The notes under the pieces are model-generated. The model ran no database searches and was not told where the DNA came from. It worked only from the letters and a program-made list of their open reading frames with translations. Positions 1 to 7,192 of a stretch of 10,734 nucleotides of DNA are shown here, in pieces. The position numbers were made by a program, and so were the translations under genes. Source of the stretch: Actinomycetota bacterium (GTDB lineage: Bacteria; Actinomycetota; Actinomycetes; Nanopelagicales; Nanopelagicaceae); contig CANLAC010000035.1 in assembly GCA_947488645.1 (NCBI GenBank), positions 1 through 10,734 on the forward strand. The letters run 5' to 3'. The stretch's first letter is position 1. The number at the start of each line of letters is the position of its first letter.

Positions 1-2840
1 TTCACTACACAAAGCAATCAGATGCGCCCGCCCACGAAGCGTTGCTTTGCGTGCAGTCAGGTTCAACTTTGGCAGATCCCAAGCGATTTAAGTTTGATAA
101 CGATACTTTCTATGTCAAAACCGCGGCACAAATGCGAGAGCTATTTAAAGAGATTCCTGAAAGCTGTGACAACACCTTACTTATTGCCGAGCGTTGCAAC
201 ATCACACTTCGTGAAGGTGAAAACTTACTACCTCAGTTTGATGTCCCAGCAGGTGAGAGTGAAGATTCATGGCTGAAAAAAGAGGCAGAGCGTGGGCTGA
301 AAGTTCGTATGGGAGATCGCTTAACCGCCGAGCATGAAACTCGTTTGCAGTATGAACTTGGTGTGATGGAAAAGATGGGCTTTCCTGGCTACTTCCTTGT
401 AGTCGCAGACCTTGTTGCTCATGCAAAAGAGATTGGTATCCGTGTTGGTCCAGGTCGTGGATCTGCAGCTGGTTCTCTTGTTGCCTATTCACTAGGAATT
501 ACAGGACTCGATCCGCTAGAACATGGCCTTTTGTTTGAGCGATTCCTTAACCCAGAGCGTATTTCGATGCCTGATATCGACTTGGACTTTGACGAGCGTC
601 GACGCAGCGAAATGATCCGATATGCCACCAATAAGTATGGTGAGGATCGCGTTGCTCAGATCATTACCTACGGAACAATTAAATCTAAGCAAGCAATCAA
701 AGACTCAACACGAGTACTTGGATATCCATATGTAATTGGTGAAAAACTAACAAAAGCCTTGCCTCCCAGTGTTATGGGCAAAGATATTTCTTTAAGTGGG
801 GTCTTTGATTCAAAGGATGATCGTTACGGTGAAGCTGGCGAATTCCGTGCTCTCTATAACTCTGATCCAGATTCAAAGCGTGTTGTTGATACCGCTCGCG
901 GCTTAGAAGGTTTGAAGCGTCAATGGGGTGTTCACGCAGCTGGAGTTATTTTGTCTCGCGAACCATTGCTAGATGTAATTCCAATTCATCGCCGTGAAGC
1001 AGACGGTGCGATCATTACTCAGTTTGATATGGGCGCATGTGAAGCAACTGGATTGCTCAAGATGGACTTCTTGGGACTTCGAAACCTTTCAGTCTTAGAT
1101 GATTGCTTACTTAACATCAAAGCAAATCAAGGTATTGATGTGGTTCTAGAAACCTTGACGCTGGATGATCCAAAGACATATGAGTTGCTCAGCCGGGGCG
1201 ACACATTAGGTGTGTTTCAGCTAGACGGTGGGCCAATGCGCGCACTTCTCAAGAGCATGTCACCAGATTCATTTCAAGATATTTCAGCTGTTATCGCTTT
1301 GTATCGCCCGGGACCAATGGGAGAGAACGCACATAACAACTACGCAGATCGTAAAAATAAGCGTAAGCCGGTTGAATCCATTCACCCAGAATTAACTGAA
1401 CCACTTCAGGAAATCCTGGGTGATACCTACGGCCTTATCGTGTATCAAGAGCAGGTAATGGCGATTGCACAAAAGGTTGCTGGCTTCTCACTGGGGCGCG
1501 CAGATCTTTTGCGTAAGGCGATGGGTAAGAAGAACAAAGAGATTTTGGATAAAGAGTACGTTCCCTTTGAAGCAGGTATGAAAGAGAACGGGTTCTCAAC
1601 CGCTGCCATTAAACGCTTATGGGAAGTTTTGATTCCCTTTTCAGATTATGCCTTTAACCGCGCACACTCTGCTGGATATGGTGTTGTTTCATATTGGACA
1701 GCATATTTAAAGGCTAACTATCCAACTGAATATATGGCTGCCCTGCTTACATCTGTGCGAGATGACAAGGATAAGTCGGCGTTATACCTATCTGAATGTC
1801 GCCGCATGGGAATCAAGGTTTTGTCACCTGATGTCAATGAATCAGATGCCGAGTACACACCACGTGGTGTTGATATTCGTTTTGGTTTAGCTGCGATCAG
1901 AAATGTCGGAGAAGGTGTTGTTGCTTCAATTAAGAACGCACGCACCATTAAGGGTCGTTACACATCCTTTGGAGATTTCCTTGCAAAAGTTGATGCTCAA
2001 GTGTGTAATAAAAAGACAATTGAATCTCTGATTAAAGCTGGCGCATTTGGATCCCTGGGATCTACACGCAAGGGATTGATTGCTATTCACTTAGAGGCAA
2101 TTGATTCTGTGATCGAATCGAAACGAGCCGAAGCAATTGGGCAGTTTGATTTATTTGGCGGGGAAGCGGTTACGGCAGTTTCTGGTTTAGATATCGAAGT
2201 TCCAACAGGTGAGTGGGATAAATCGATGCTGCTTTCATACGAGCGAGAGATGTTGGGGCTCTATGTTTCCGATCATCCACTTCTTGGTGTTGAACATGTT
2301 CTGCGTGCTAATACAGACATGTCGATCAGTGAAATTGTTGATGATGGCGCACAACATGAATCTATTGTCACAATCGGTGGATTGATCACTAGCGTTACAC
2401 GCAAAGTGTCTCGCCAGGGTGCTTCATGGGCGGTTGTCACTGTTGAAGATCTTGAAGGATCATTGGAAGTCTTGTTCTTTGCTAATACTTACAATCAGTA
2501 TTCGATGTCGCTGACTGAAGACCGCATCGTCACAATCCGAGGTCGAGTCGATCGCAGAGAAGATAAGTTGCGCTTTACAGCCCTTGAAATGTCGATGCCA
2601 GATATCAATGCAGCTCCGACAGGACCACTAGTTATTTCACTGCCAATTCAGCAGTGCACGCCGCCGGTAGTGGAGCGAATCAAGGAAATCTTGCGTTCAC
2701 ATCCAGGAAAGCGTGAAGTTCATTTGCAGTTAAATGACAATGGCAGCAGCACTGTTATGAAGGTTGATGCATTAATCACTTCATCACCAAGTTTGAGCGC
2801 GGATCTGAAATCAATTCTGGGACCTAACTGCCTCGTCTAA
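1..2840 (+). CDS. dnaE: DNA polymerase III subunit alpha, 5'-truncated by window edge
   Basis: This is the replicative polymerase catalytic subunit, which extends DNA at the fork. The reading frame is open from base 3 (first residues HYTKQSDAPAHEALLC), so the gene starts before the window. 945 residues are visible; roughly 210-240, including the N-terminal PHP domain, are missing. The ATG-like or TTG codons near the left edge are not the true start. Visible in order, numbered from base 3: the palm motif GPGRGSAAGS at about residue 149; MPDIDLDF with two catalytic Asp (193, 195); KMDFLGL with the third Asp (355); the conserved SYWTAYLKANYP segment; a helix-hairpin-helix stretch near VCNKKTIESLIKAG; a clamp-binding QFDLF; and an OB-fold at about 786-865. 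It ends with TAA. There is no intein and no frameshift. The family assignment is certain; the DnaE1 (replicative) rather than DnaE2 (mutagenic) class is inferred from the clamp motif and overall similarity. Confidence 0.97.
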   Translation, partial: HYTKQSDAPAHEALLCVQSGSTLADPKRFKFDNDTFYVKTAAQMRELFKEIPESCDNTLLIAERCNITLREGENLLPQFDVPAGESEDSWLKKEAERGLKVRMGDRLTAEHETRLQYELGVMEKMGFPGYFLVVADLVAHAKEIGIRVGPGRGSAAGSLVAYSLGITGLDPLEHGLLFERFLNPERISMPDIDLDFDERRRSEMIRYATNKYGEDRVAQIITYGTIKSKQAIKDSTRVLGYPYVIGEKLTKALPPSVMGKDISLSGVFDSKDDRYGEAGEFRALYNSDPDSKRVVDTARGLEGLKRQWGVHAAGVILSREPLLDVIPIHRREADGAIITQFDMGACEATGLLKMDFLGLRNLSVLDDCLLNIKANQGIDVVLETLTLDDPKTYELLSRGDTLGVFQLDGGPMRALLKSMSPDSFQDISAVIALYRPGPMGENAHNNYADRKNKRKPVESIHPELTEPLQEILGDTYGLIVYQEQVMAIAQKVAGFSLGRADLLRKAMGKKNKEILDKEYVPFEAGMKENGFSTAAIKRLWEVLIPFSDYAFNRAHSAGYGVVSYWTAYLKANYPTEYMAALLTSVRDDKDKSALYLSECRRMGIKVLSPDVNESDAEYTPRGVDIRFGLAAIRNVGEGVVASIKNARTIKGRYTSFGDFLAKVDAQVCNKKTIESLIKAGAFGSLGSTRKGLIAIHLEAIDSVIESKRAEAIGQFDLFGGEAVTAVSGLDIEVPTGEWDKSMLLSYEREMLGLYVSDHPLLGVEHVLRANTDMSISEIVDDGAQHESIVTIGGLITSVTRKVSRQGASWAVVTVEDLEGSLEVLFFANTYNQYSMSLTEDRIVTIRGRVDRREDKLRFTALEMSMPDINAAPTGPLVISLPIQQCTPPVVERIKEILRSHPGKREVHLQLNDNGSSTVMKVDALITSSPSLSADLKSILGPNCLV
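2142..2156 (+). other. Predicted beta-clamp binding motif QFDLF in DnaE
   Basis: The codons spell QFDLF, matching the QxxLF-type pentapeptide by which alpha subunits bind the sliding clamp. It lies between the helix-hairpin-helix region and the OB-fold, where the internal clamp motif of E. coli alpha (QADMF) also lies. The match and position are seen in the sequence; the binding role is inferred from the family. Confidence 0.7.
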
Positions 2841-2842
2841 AT

Positions 2843-2865
2843 TGAGCACCAAGGTTGGGGGCTCA
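2843..2865 (+). promoter_or_regulatory. Imperfect inverted repeat over the hisD -35 region
   Basis: The arms TGAGC (2843-2847) and GCTCA (2861-2865) enclose the shorter arms CCAA (2849-2852) and TTGG (2855-2858). The dyad begins two bases after the dnaE stop. Relative to a transcription start at 2883 it covers about -40 to -18. It could be a repressor or activator site, or a weak hairpin ending dnaE transcription. No T-run follows, so an intrinsic terminator is unlikely. Function is unknown. Confidence 0.35.
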
Positions 2866-2870
2866 GCCGT

Positions 2871-2876
2871 TACAAT
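2871..2876 (+). promoter_or_regulatory. -10 box (TACAAT) of a probable leaderless hisD promoter
   Basis: TACAAT fits the actinobacterial -10 consensus TANNNT and ends six bases before the hisD ATG at 2883. Transcription usually starts about seven bases after the last T of the box, so the first base of the message would be the A of the ATG. No Shine-Dalgarno sequence precedes hisD, which supports a leaderless message. No TTGACA-like -35 sits at 16-19 bases; TTGAGC (2842-2847) is too far at 23 bases. Such -35-poor leaderless promoters are common in Actinobacteria. Confidence 0.6.
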
Positions 2877-2882
2877 TGCCCA

Positions 2883-4190
2883 ATGATTCGTACCGTTGAC
2901 CTGCGCGGGCGAGCCCTATCTAAAGCCCAATACAACCTCGAGCTTCCTCGTGCCACGCTCAATGTGGCAGAGGCGATGGTGCTAATTCAGCCCATCCTAG
3001 ATCGAGTTAAAAATGGAACGCAGGCAGATTTAATCGCTTTGGCCCAAGAGTTTGATGGTGTTACTCCGGCATGTATTCGAGTGCCACAAAAAGAATTAGA
3101 CAAGGCATTGTCAGGGTTGGCACCAGCAATTAAAACAGCGCTAGAGCTTTCGATTTCTAGAATTAAAAAGGTTCATAAGGATCAAGTTCGAACAGATACA
3201 ACAACGACTGTTGTAGATGGCGGAACAGTTACTGAAAAGTGGGTTCCAGTTGATCGCGTTGGGCTCTATGTCCCTGGAGGTCGCGCCGTTTATCCCAGCA
3301 GCGTGATGATGAATGTTATTCCTGCACAAATTGCAAAGGTGCAATCAATTGCAGTTGCATCACCTCCACAAAAAGAGTTTGGCGGATTGCCACACCCAAC
3401 AATTCTTGCAACCTGCGCGCTCCTTGGAATCACAGAGGTGTATGCCGTTGGGGGAGCCCAAGCTATTGCCTTGTTTGCTTATGGCATGGAAGGCGTGTGT
3501 GAAAAGGCTGACTTGGTAACAGGACCTGGCAATATTTATGTTGCAGCTGCAAAGCGTTCGCTCCGTGGAATTATTGGAATTGATTCAGAAGCCGGTCCAA
3601 CTGAAATTGCAATCCTTGCTGATTCATCTGCAATTGCAGCAGATGTTGCTGCAGATTTAATCAGCCAAGCAGAACACGATGTGATTGCAGCAGCGGTGCT
3701 TGTTACAGATTCTCCAGAGTTAGCAAAAGCGGTAGAAGCTGAACTTAAAGTTCGAGTTGGCGCAACAAAGCACAGCGATCGAATTAAAACTGCCTTGTCA
3801 GGAGTTCAGTCTGCAATTGCGCTAGTTGATTCAATCGAACAAGGCTTAGATGTTGTTAACGCGTACGCTGCAGAGCACCTTGAAATTCAAACACGAAGTG
3901 CGCGCAGCGATGCGGCGAAGATTCGTAACGCAGGAGCTGTATTCATTGGGCGCTTCACACCTGTCTCCCTAGGAGATTATTCAGCTGGTTCAAATCACGT
4001 ATTGCCTACAGGTGGTTGTGCTTGTCACTCAAGTGGCTTATCTGTGCAGACATTTTTGCGTGGGTTGCACTTTATTGAGTATGGCCAAAAAGCATTTACA
4101 GACATCGTCAATACCGTTGTCACTCTTGCAAATGCTGAAGACTTACCAGCACATGGTGAGGCAATGACTGTGCGCTTGGAGAATTTGTAA
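2883..4190 (+). CDS. hisD: Histidinol dehydrogenase
   Basis: This cytoplasmic, zinc-dependent enzyme catalyses the last two steps of histidine synthesis, oxidising L-histidinol to L-histidine with two NAD+. The protein has 435 residues, a normal length. Visible motifs are GPGNIYVAAAKR (214-225), EAGPTEIAILAD (236-247), the catalytic pair Glu331-His332 in AAEHLEI, and SLGDYSAGSNHVLPTG (362-377). Likely zinc ligands by alignment to the E. coli enzyme are Gln262, His265, Asp365 and His424. The segment GGCACHSSGLSVQTF (377-391) has a form I associate with actinobacterial HisD. The ATG at 2883 is chosen because the N-terminus fits the family and a -10 box sits six bases upstream with no ribosome site. 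It is the first gene of the his-trp run, 42 bases after dnaE. Its TAA overlaps the hisC ATG by one base (TAATG). Confidence 0.97.
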   Translation: MIRTVDLRGRALSKAQYNLELPRATLNVAEAMVLIQPILDRVKNGTQADLIALAQEFDGVTPACIRVPQKELDKALSGLAPAIKTALELSISRIKKVHKDQVRTDTTTTVVDGGTVTEKWVPVDRVGLYVPGGRAVYPSSVMMNVIPAQIAKVQSIAVASPPQKEFGGLPHPTILATCALLGITEVYAVGGAQAIALFAYGMEGVCEKADLVTGPGNIYVAAAKRSLRGIIGIDSEAGPTEIAILADSSAIAADVAADLISQAEHDVIAAAVLVTDSPELAKAVEAELKVRVGATKHSDRIKTALSGVQSAIALVDSIEQGLDVVNAYAAEHLEIQTRSARSDAAKIRNAGAVFIGRFTPVSLGDYSAGSNHVLPTGGCACHSSGLSVQTFLRGLHFIEYGQKAFTDIVNTVVTLANAEDLPAHGEAMTVRLENL

Positions 4191-5275
4191 TGAGTTGGCC
4201 AAGCTGGCTGCCGCTGCGCGAAGCACTTCGCCCAATGTCACCCTATGGTGCCCCACAAGTTCCGGCACAAGCATCACTGAATACAAACGAGAATCCATAT
4301 TCACCATCACCTGCCTTGCAACAGGCAATCACTGATGCAGCTGCAAAGGTTGCCGCGGACTTAAATCGCTATCCAGATCGCGATGCAACCGCTTTGCGCA
4401 CAAAACTTGCTGGTTACATCAACGAGTTGAGTGGTACTAAGTTCTCTGCCGACAATATCTGGGCAGCAAATGGCAGCAACGAGATCATTCAATCGATCTT
4501 CTTGGCATTTGCTCAAGGTCCAGTCCTTGGGTTTACGCCTTCTTATTCGATGCACCCGCTCATTGCAAAGGTGACCGGTGCCAACTGGATTGACGGAAAA
4601 CGTAATGCTGACTTTTCATTGAACACAACGGATGCAATTTCTGAGATTGAAAAGAATAAGCCAACTCTAACTTTCATTACAACGCCCAATAATCCAACAG
4701 GTGGAGCAGTAACAATTGCTGAGATTCAACAGCTGGCAGATGCTTGCAAGGTGGTAGGTGGCTTACTAGTCGTTGATGAGGCATATGCTGAATTTTCACA
4801 AGAAAAATCAGCTGTCACGTTGATTGCTAATAATCCTCATGTAATCGTGATTCGCACCATGAGTAAGGCTTTTGCATTTGCTGGTGCTCGTGTTGGTTAC
4901 TTAGTCAGTGATGTTGCAGTAAAAGATGCAATGATGATTGTGCGCTTGCCGTATCACCTCAGTGCATTGACGCAAGCGGCAGCTCAAGTTGCCATTGATC
5001 ACCGTGCAGAGTTATTGGGCGGAGTTGCAACGCTTATTGCAGCCAGAGAGTCTGTAGTTCAGGCGCTTGGAGATATGGGCCTGACCACAATTACTAGCAG
5101 CGCCAACTTCGTTTTGTTCACGGGATTCAAGCAAGATGCGCCACAACTGTGGGCGGCTTTGCTAGAAAAGGGTGTTCTGATTAGAGATGTGGGATTATCA
5201 GGGTACTTAAGAGTCACAATTGGCAATGAAGCCGAGAACAATTTATTTTTATCAGCCCTCAAAGAGCTCATTTAA
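4190..5275 (+). CDS. hisC: Histidinol-phosphate aminotransferase
   Basis: This PLP-dependent class I/II aminotransferase transfers an amino group from glutamate to imidazole acetol phosphate, giving L-histidinol phosphate. It is a 361-residue cytoplasmic protein of usual length. Visible fold-type I features are NTNENPY near the N-terminus (31-37), PNNPTGG (166-172) with the cofactor-contacting Asn168, VVDEAYAEF (194-202) with Asp196 and Tyr199, the PLP-binding Lys226 in MSKAFAFAGARVGYL with Arg234, and the substrate-carboxylate/phosphate Arg341 in GYLRVTIG. The start overlaps the hisD stop by one base, which implies translational coupling. A related aromatic aminotransferase could look similar, but the location inside the his operon settles the assignment. 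Confidence 0.96.
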   Translation: MSWPSWLPLREALRPMSPYGAPQVPAQASLNTNENPYSPSPALQQAITDAAAKVAADLNRYPDRDATALRTKLAGYINELSGTKFSADNIWAANGSNEIIQSIFLAFAQGPVLGFTPSYSMHPLIAKVTGANWIDGKRNADFSLNTTDAISEIEKNKPTLTFITTPNNPTGGAVTIAEIQQLADACKVVGGLLVVDEAYAEFSQEKSAVTLIANNPHVIVIRTMSKAFAFAGARVGYLVSDVAVKDAMMIVRLPYHLSALTQAAAQVAIDHRAELLGGVATLIAARESVVQALGDMGLTTITSSANFVLFTGFKQDAPQLWAALLEKGVLIRDVGLSGYLRVTIGNEAENNLFLSALKELI

Positions 5276-5280
5276 AGGAG
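5275..5280 (+). promoter_or_regulatory. Strong ribosome binding site for hisB
   Basis: AAGGAG lies six bases before the hisB ATG and begins on the last base of the hisC stop codon. It is the best Shine-Dalgarno match in the window. It fits hisB being one of only three his genes here that neither overlap nor abut the gene upstream (the others are hisD and hisI), so it must recruit ribosomes itself. Confidence 0.8.
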
Positions 5281-5286
5281 AAAGCC

Positions 5287-5871
5287 ATGAGAACAGCGCG
5301 CGTTGAAAGAAAGACCAAGGAGTCACACGTACTCGTTGAACTCAATCTCGACGGTCAAGGCATCATCGATGTTGCAACAGGTGTGCCTTTCTTTGATCAC
5401 ATGATGTCTCAACTAGGAAAGCACTCTGGTTTTAATCTCACCGTTAAAACAACTGGTGATATTGATGTTGATTCTCACCACACAGTTGAAGACACATCAC
5501 TTGCATTTGGCCAGGCACTTCGCGAAGCACTGGGTGATAAAGCGGGCATTCGTCGCTTTGGCGATTCCATGGTTCCGTTGGATGAGGTTTTAGTCCAAGC
5601 AGCCGTTGATCTCTCGGGTCGTCCATATTTAGTGCACCGCCAACCAGAAATTGTTGAGCTCATTGGAACATTTGATACAACGTTGGGCAAGCACATCTGG
5701 GAATCAATTGTGGCCGAAGCACACATCGCATTACACATTCGTGTTCTAGAAGGACGCAATGCTCACCACGTATTTGAGGCACAGTTCAAGGCTGTTGCTC
5801 GCGCACTGCGTGATGCAGTTTCACTAGATGGCAGAGTCGCCGGAATTCCATCAACTAAAGGATCTCTTTGA
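5287..5871 (+). CDS. hisB: Imidazoleglycerol-phosphate dehydratase
   Basis: This enzyme dehydrates imidazole glycerol phosphate to imidazole acetol phosphate, supplying HisC. It has 194 residues, the length of the single-function enzyme. There is no N-terminal HAD phosphatase domain as in the fused E. coli HisB, so histidinol-phosphate phosphatase must be encoded elsewhere. The metal-binding repeats are clear: FFDHMMSQLGKHSGF (35-49, His38 and His46), HHTVED (64-69), GKHIWES (134-140, His136), and HHVFEAQFK (160-168). The motifs DKAGIRRFG (84-92) and DLSGRPYL (108-115) also match the family. The ATG at 5287 follows an AAGGAG site. Its TGA overlaps the hisH start in a TTGA arrangement. Confidence 0.97.
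   Translation: MRTARVERKTKESHVLVELNLDGQGIIDVATGVPFFDHMMSQLGKHSGFNLTVKTTGDIDVDSHHTVEDTSLAFGQALREALGDKAGIRRFGDSMVPLDEVLVQAAVDLSGRPYLVHRQPEIVELIGTFDTTLGKHIWESIVAEAHIALHIRVLEGRNAHHVFEAQFKAVARALRDAVSLDGRVAGIPSTKGSL
5857..5862 (+). promoter_or_regulatory. Ribosome binding site supporting the TTG start of hisH
   Basis: AAAGGA inside the hisB 3' end sits five bases before the TTG at 5868. It supports that TTG as the start, since no ATG or GTG lies near the conserved HisH N-terminus. Confidence 0.6.
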
Positions 5872-6470
5872 TAGCAATTCTTGACTACGGATCTGGAAAT
5901 CTACGATCTGCAGAACGCGCATTTGCAACAGCCGGTAAAGATGTAGTTGTTACATCAGACCGCGCTGTTGCACTCCAAGCAGAAGGATTAGTAGTTCCAG
6001 GCGTTGGAGCATTTGCTGCATGCATGAATGGTTTAAATGCTGTTGATGGCGCGGCAATTGTGCGTGAGCGTTTGGCGAAAGAGCGTCCAACTTTAGGCAT
6101 CTGTATTGGTATGCAAATCATGTTTAGTCAGGGCACAGAACACTCTGATGGCGCGCCACATGCAGGTATCGGTGTTTGGGATGGGATTGTTTCTCAATTA
6201 GATGCACCCATCTTGCCGCACATGGGTTGGAACACAGTTGAGACTGCTTCCACATCAACACTATTTGACGGCGTTGAGGGCGAATCTTTTTACTTTGTTC
6301 ATTCATATGCTGCCAAGAAAGCTGTCGGAACAACGCAGGCTTGGAGCACGCACGGTGAAAAGTTTTTAGCAGCGATTGAAGATGGATATATCAGTGCAAC
6401 TCAATTTCACCCCGAAAAATCTGGCGCAGCTGGATTAGCTCTGATTAAGAATTGGGTGGATTCATTGTGA
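5868..6470 (+). CDS. hisH: Imidazole glycerol phosphate synthase, glutamine amidotransferase subunit
   Basis: HisH hydrolyses glutamine and channels ammonia to HisF, forming the IGP synthase heterodimer that makes imidazole glycerol phosphate and AICAR. It has 200 residues, a normal length. The class I glutaminase triad is visible: Cys79 in LGICIGMQ, and His181 and Glu183 in TQFHPEKSG. The N-terminus IAILDYGSGNLRS (2-14) begins right after the TTG start, as expected for the family. Further conserved segments are VVPGVGAF (42-49) and PHMGWNTV (117-124). The TTG overlaps the hisB stop by four bases (TTGA). The 3' end overlaps priA by four bases (GTGA). The rare start codon may lower initiation and make expression depend on ribosomes finishing hisB; this is inference. 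Confidence 0.96.
   Translation: MIAILDYGSGNLRSAERAFATAGKDVVVTSDRAVALQAEGLVVPGVGAFAACMNGLNAVDGAAIVRERLAKERPTLGICIGMQIMFSQGTEHSDGAPHAGIGVWDGIVSQLDAPILPHMGWNTVETASTSTLFDGVEGESFYFVHSYAAKKAVGTTQAWSTHGEKFLAAIEDGYISATQFHPEKSGAAGLALIKNWVDSL
6454..6460 (+). promoter_or_regulatory. Ribosome binding site deciding the priA start
   Basis: GGGTGGA, within the last codons of hisH, ends six bases before the GTG at 6467. This spacing favours GTG 6467 over the in-frame TTG at 6452, which lies upstream of the site. Confidence 0.55.
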
Positions 6471-7192
6471 GTTATTTAGAGTTATTGCCTGCAGTAGATG
6501 TTAAAGATGGCCGTGCAGTCAGATTAGTTCAGGGCGAGCTAGATAAAGAGAGTATTTATGGTGCGCCGTTAGATGTGGCACTTGAATTTCAAGCAGCAGG
6601 AGCTGAGTGGTTACACCTTGTTGATTTAGATGCTGCCTTTGGTCGCGGTGAAAACTCGGCATTACTAGCTGAAGTAGTTGGAAAGCTTGATATCAAGGTT
6701 GAGCTATCAGGTGGAATTCGTGATGATGAATCACTCAAGCGCGCACTTGCCACCGGCTGTCGCCGCGTAAATTTAGGAACGGCTGCACTAGAAGATCCTG
6801 AATGGACTGCCCGTGTAATTGCAGAGTACGGAGATCGCATTGCAGTTGGCTTAGATGTTCGTGGACATACTTTGGCAGCTCGTGGCTGGACTAAAGAGGG
6901 TGGAGATCTATTCGAAACTCTTGAGCGTTTAGATCGAGATGGTTGTGCTCGCTATGTTGTTACAGATGTTGCAAAAGATGGAACATTGGCTGGTCCTAAT
7001 ATTGAATTACTTAAATCTGTATGTGCTGCAACAACAAAGCCGGTAATTGCAAGTGGTGGAATTTCTTCCCTTGATGACATTGCTGCCCTTGCCGCACTAG
7101 TTGGTAGTGGTGTTGAAGGTGCAATCGTAGGTAAGGCGTTATATGCCGGTAAGTTCACATTGATTGAAGCGCTAAAGGTCAGCGGAAAATGA
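6467..7192 (+). CDS. priA: Bifunctional phosphoribosyl isomerase A (HisA/TrpF activity)
   Basis: This (beta/alpha)8-barrel isomerase converts ProFAR to PRFAR in histidine synthesis. In Actinobacteria lacking trpF it also isomerises phosphoribosyl anthranilate in tryptophan synthesis. From the GTG at 6467 the protein has 241 residues. The open frame extends to a TTG at 6452, but that adds a non-conserved MGGFI, while the GTG gives the usual MSYLELLPAVDV start and a GTGA overlap with hisH. Visible features are Asp11 (general base) and Arg19 in AVDVKDGRAVRLVQG, HLVDLDAAFGRG (50-61), ELSGGIRDDESL (79-90), the loop RGHTLAARGW with Arg139 and Trp141, Asp171 (general acid) in KDGTLAGPN, and ASGGISSLDD (195-204). 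Arg139 and Trp141 match the Arg143/Trp145 pair that I recall switching substrates in M. tuberculosis PriA. Dual function is therefore likely but not proven by sequence. Confidence 0.93.
   Translation: MSYLELLPAVDVKDGRAVRLVQGELDKESIYGAPLDVALEFQAAGAEWLHLVDLDAAFGRGENSALLAEVVGKLDIKVELSGGIRDDESLKRALATGCRRVNLGTAALEDPEWTARVIAEYGDRIAVGLDVRGHTLAARGWTKEGGDLFETLERLDRDGCARYVVTDVAKDGTLAGPNIELLKSVCAATTKPVIASGGISSLDDIAALAALVGSGVEGAIVGKALYAGKFTLIEALKVSGK

Noticed and set aside
42..44. TTG at 42 as the start of dnaE
   Set aside because: The bases before it in the same frame encode HYTKQSDAPAHEA, which matches the DnaE family, so the gene is cut by the window edge rather than starting here.
22..276. 84-residue + strand frame at the left edge
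   Set aside because: Out-of-frame reading of dnaE; the dnaE frame is open and conserved across the same bases from position 3.
1..2840. Intein or split-intein insertion in dnaE
   Set aside because: DnaE is a common intein host, but the conserved motifs run on without interruption and no intein splice blocks are seen.
2843..2870. Intrinsic terminator for dnaE
   Set aside because: The dyad has a short, interrupted stem and is followed by GCCGTTACAA-like sequence rather than a T-run. It is listed as a dyad of unknown role instead.
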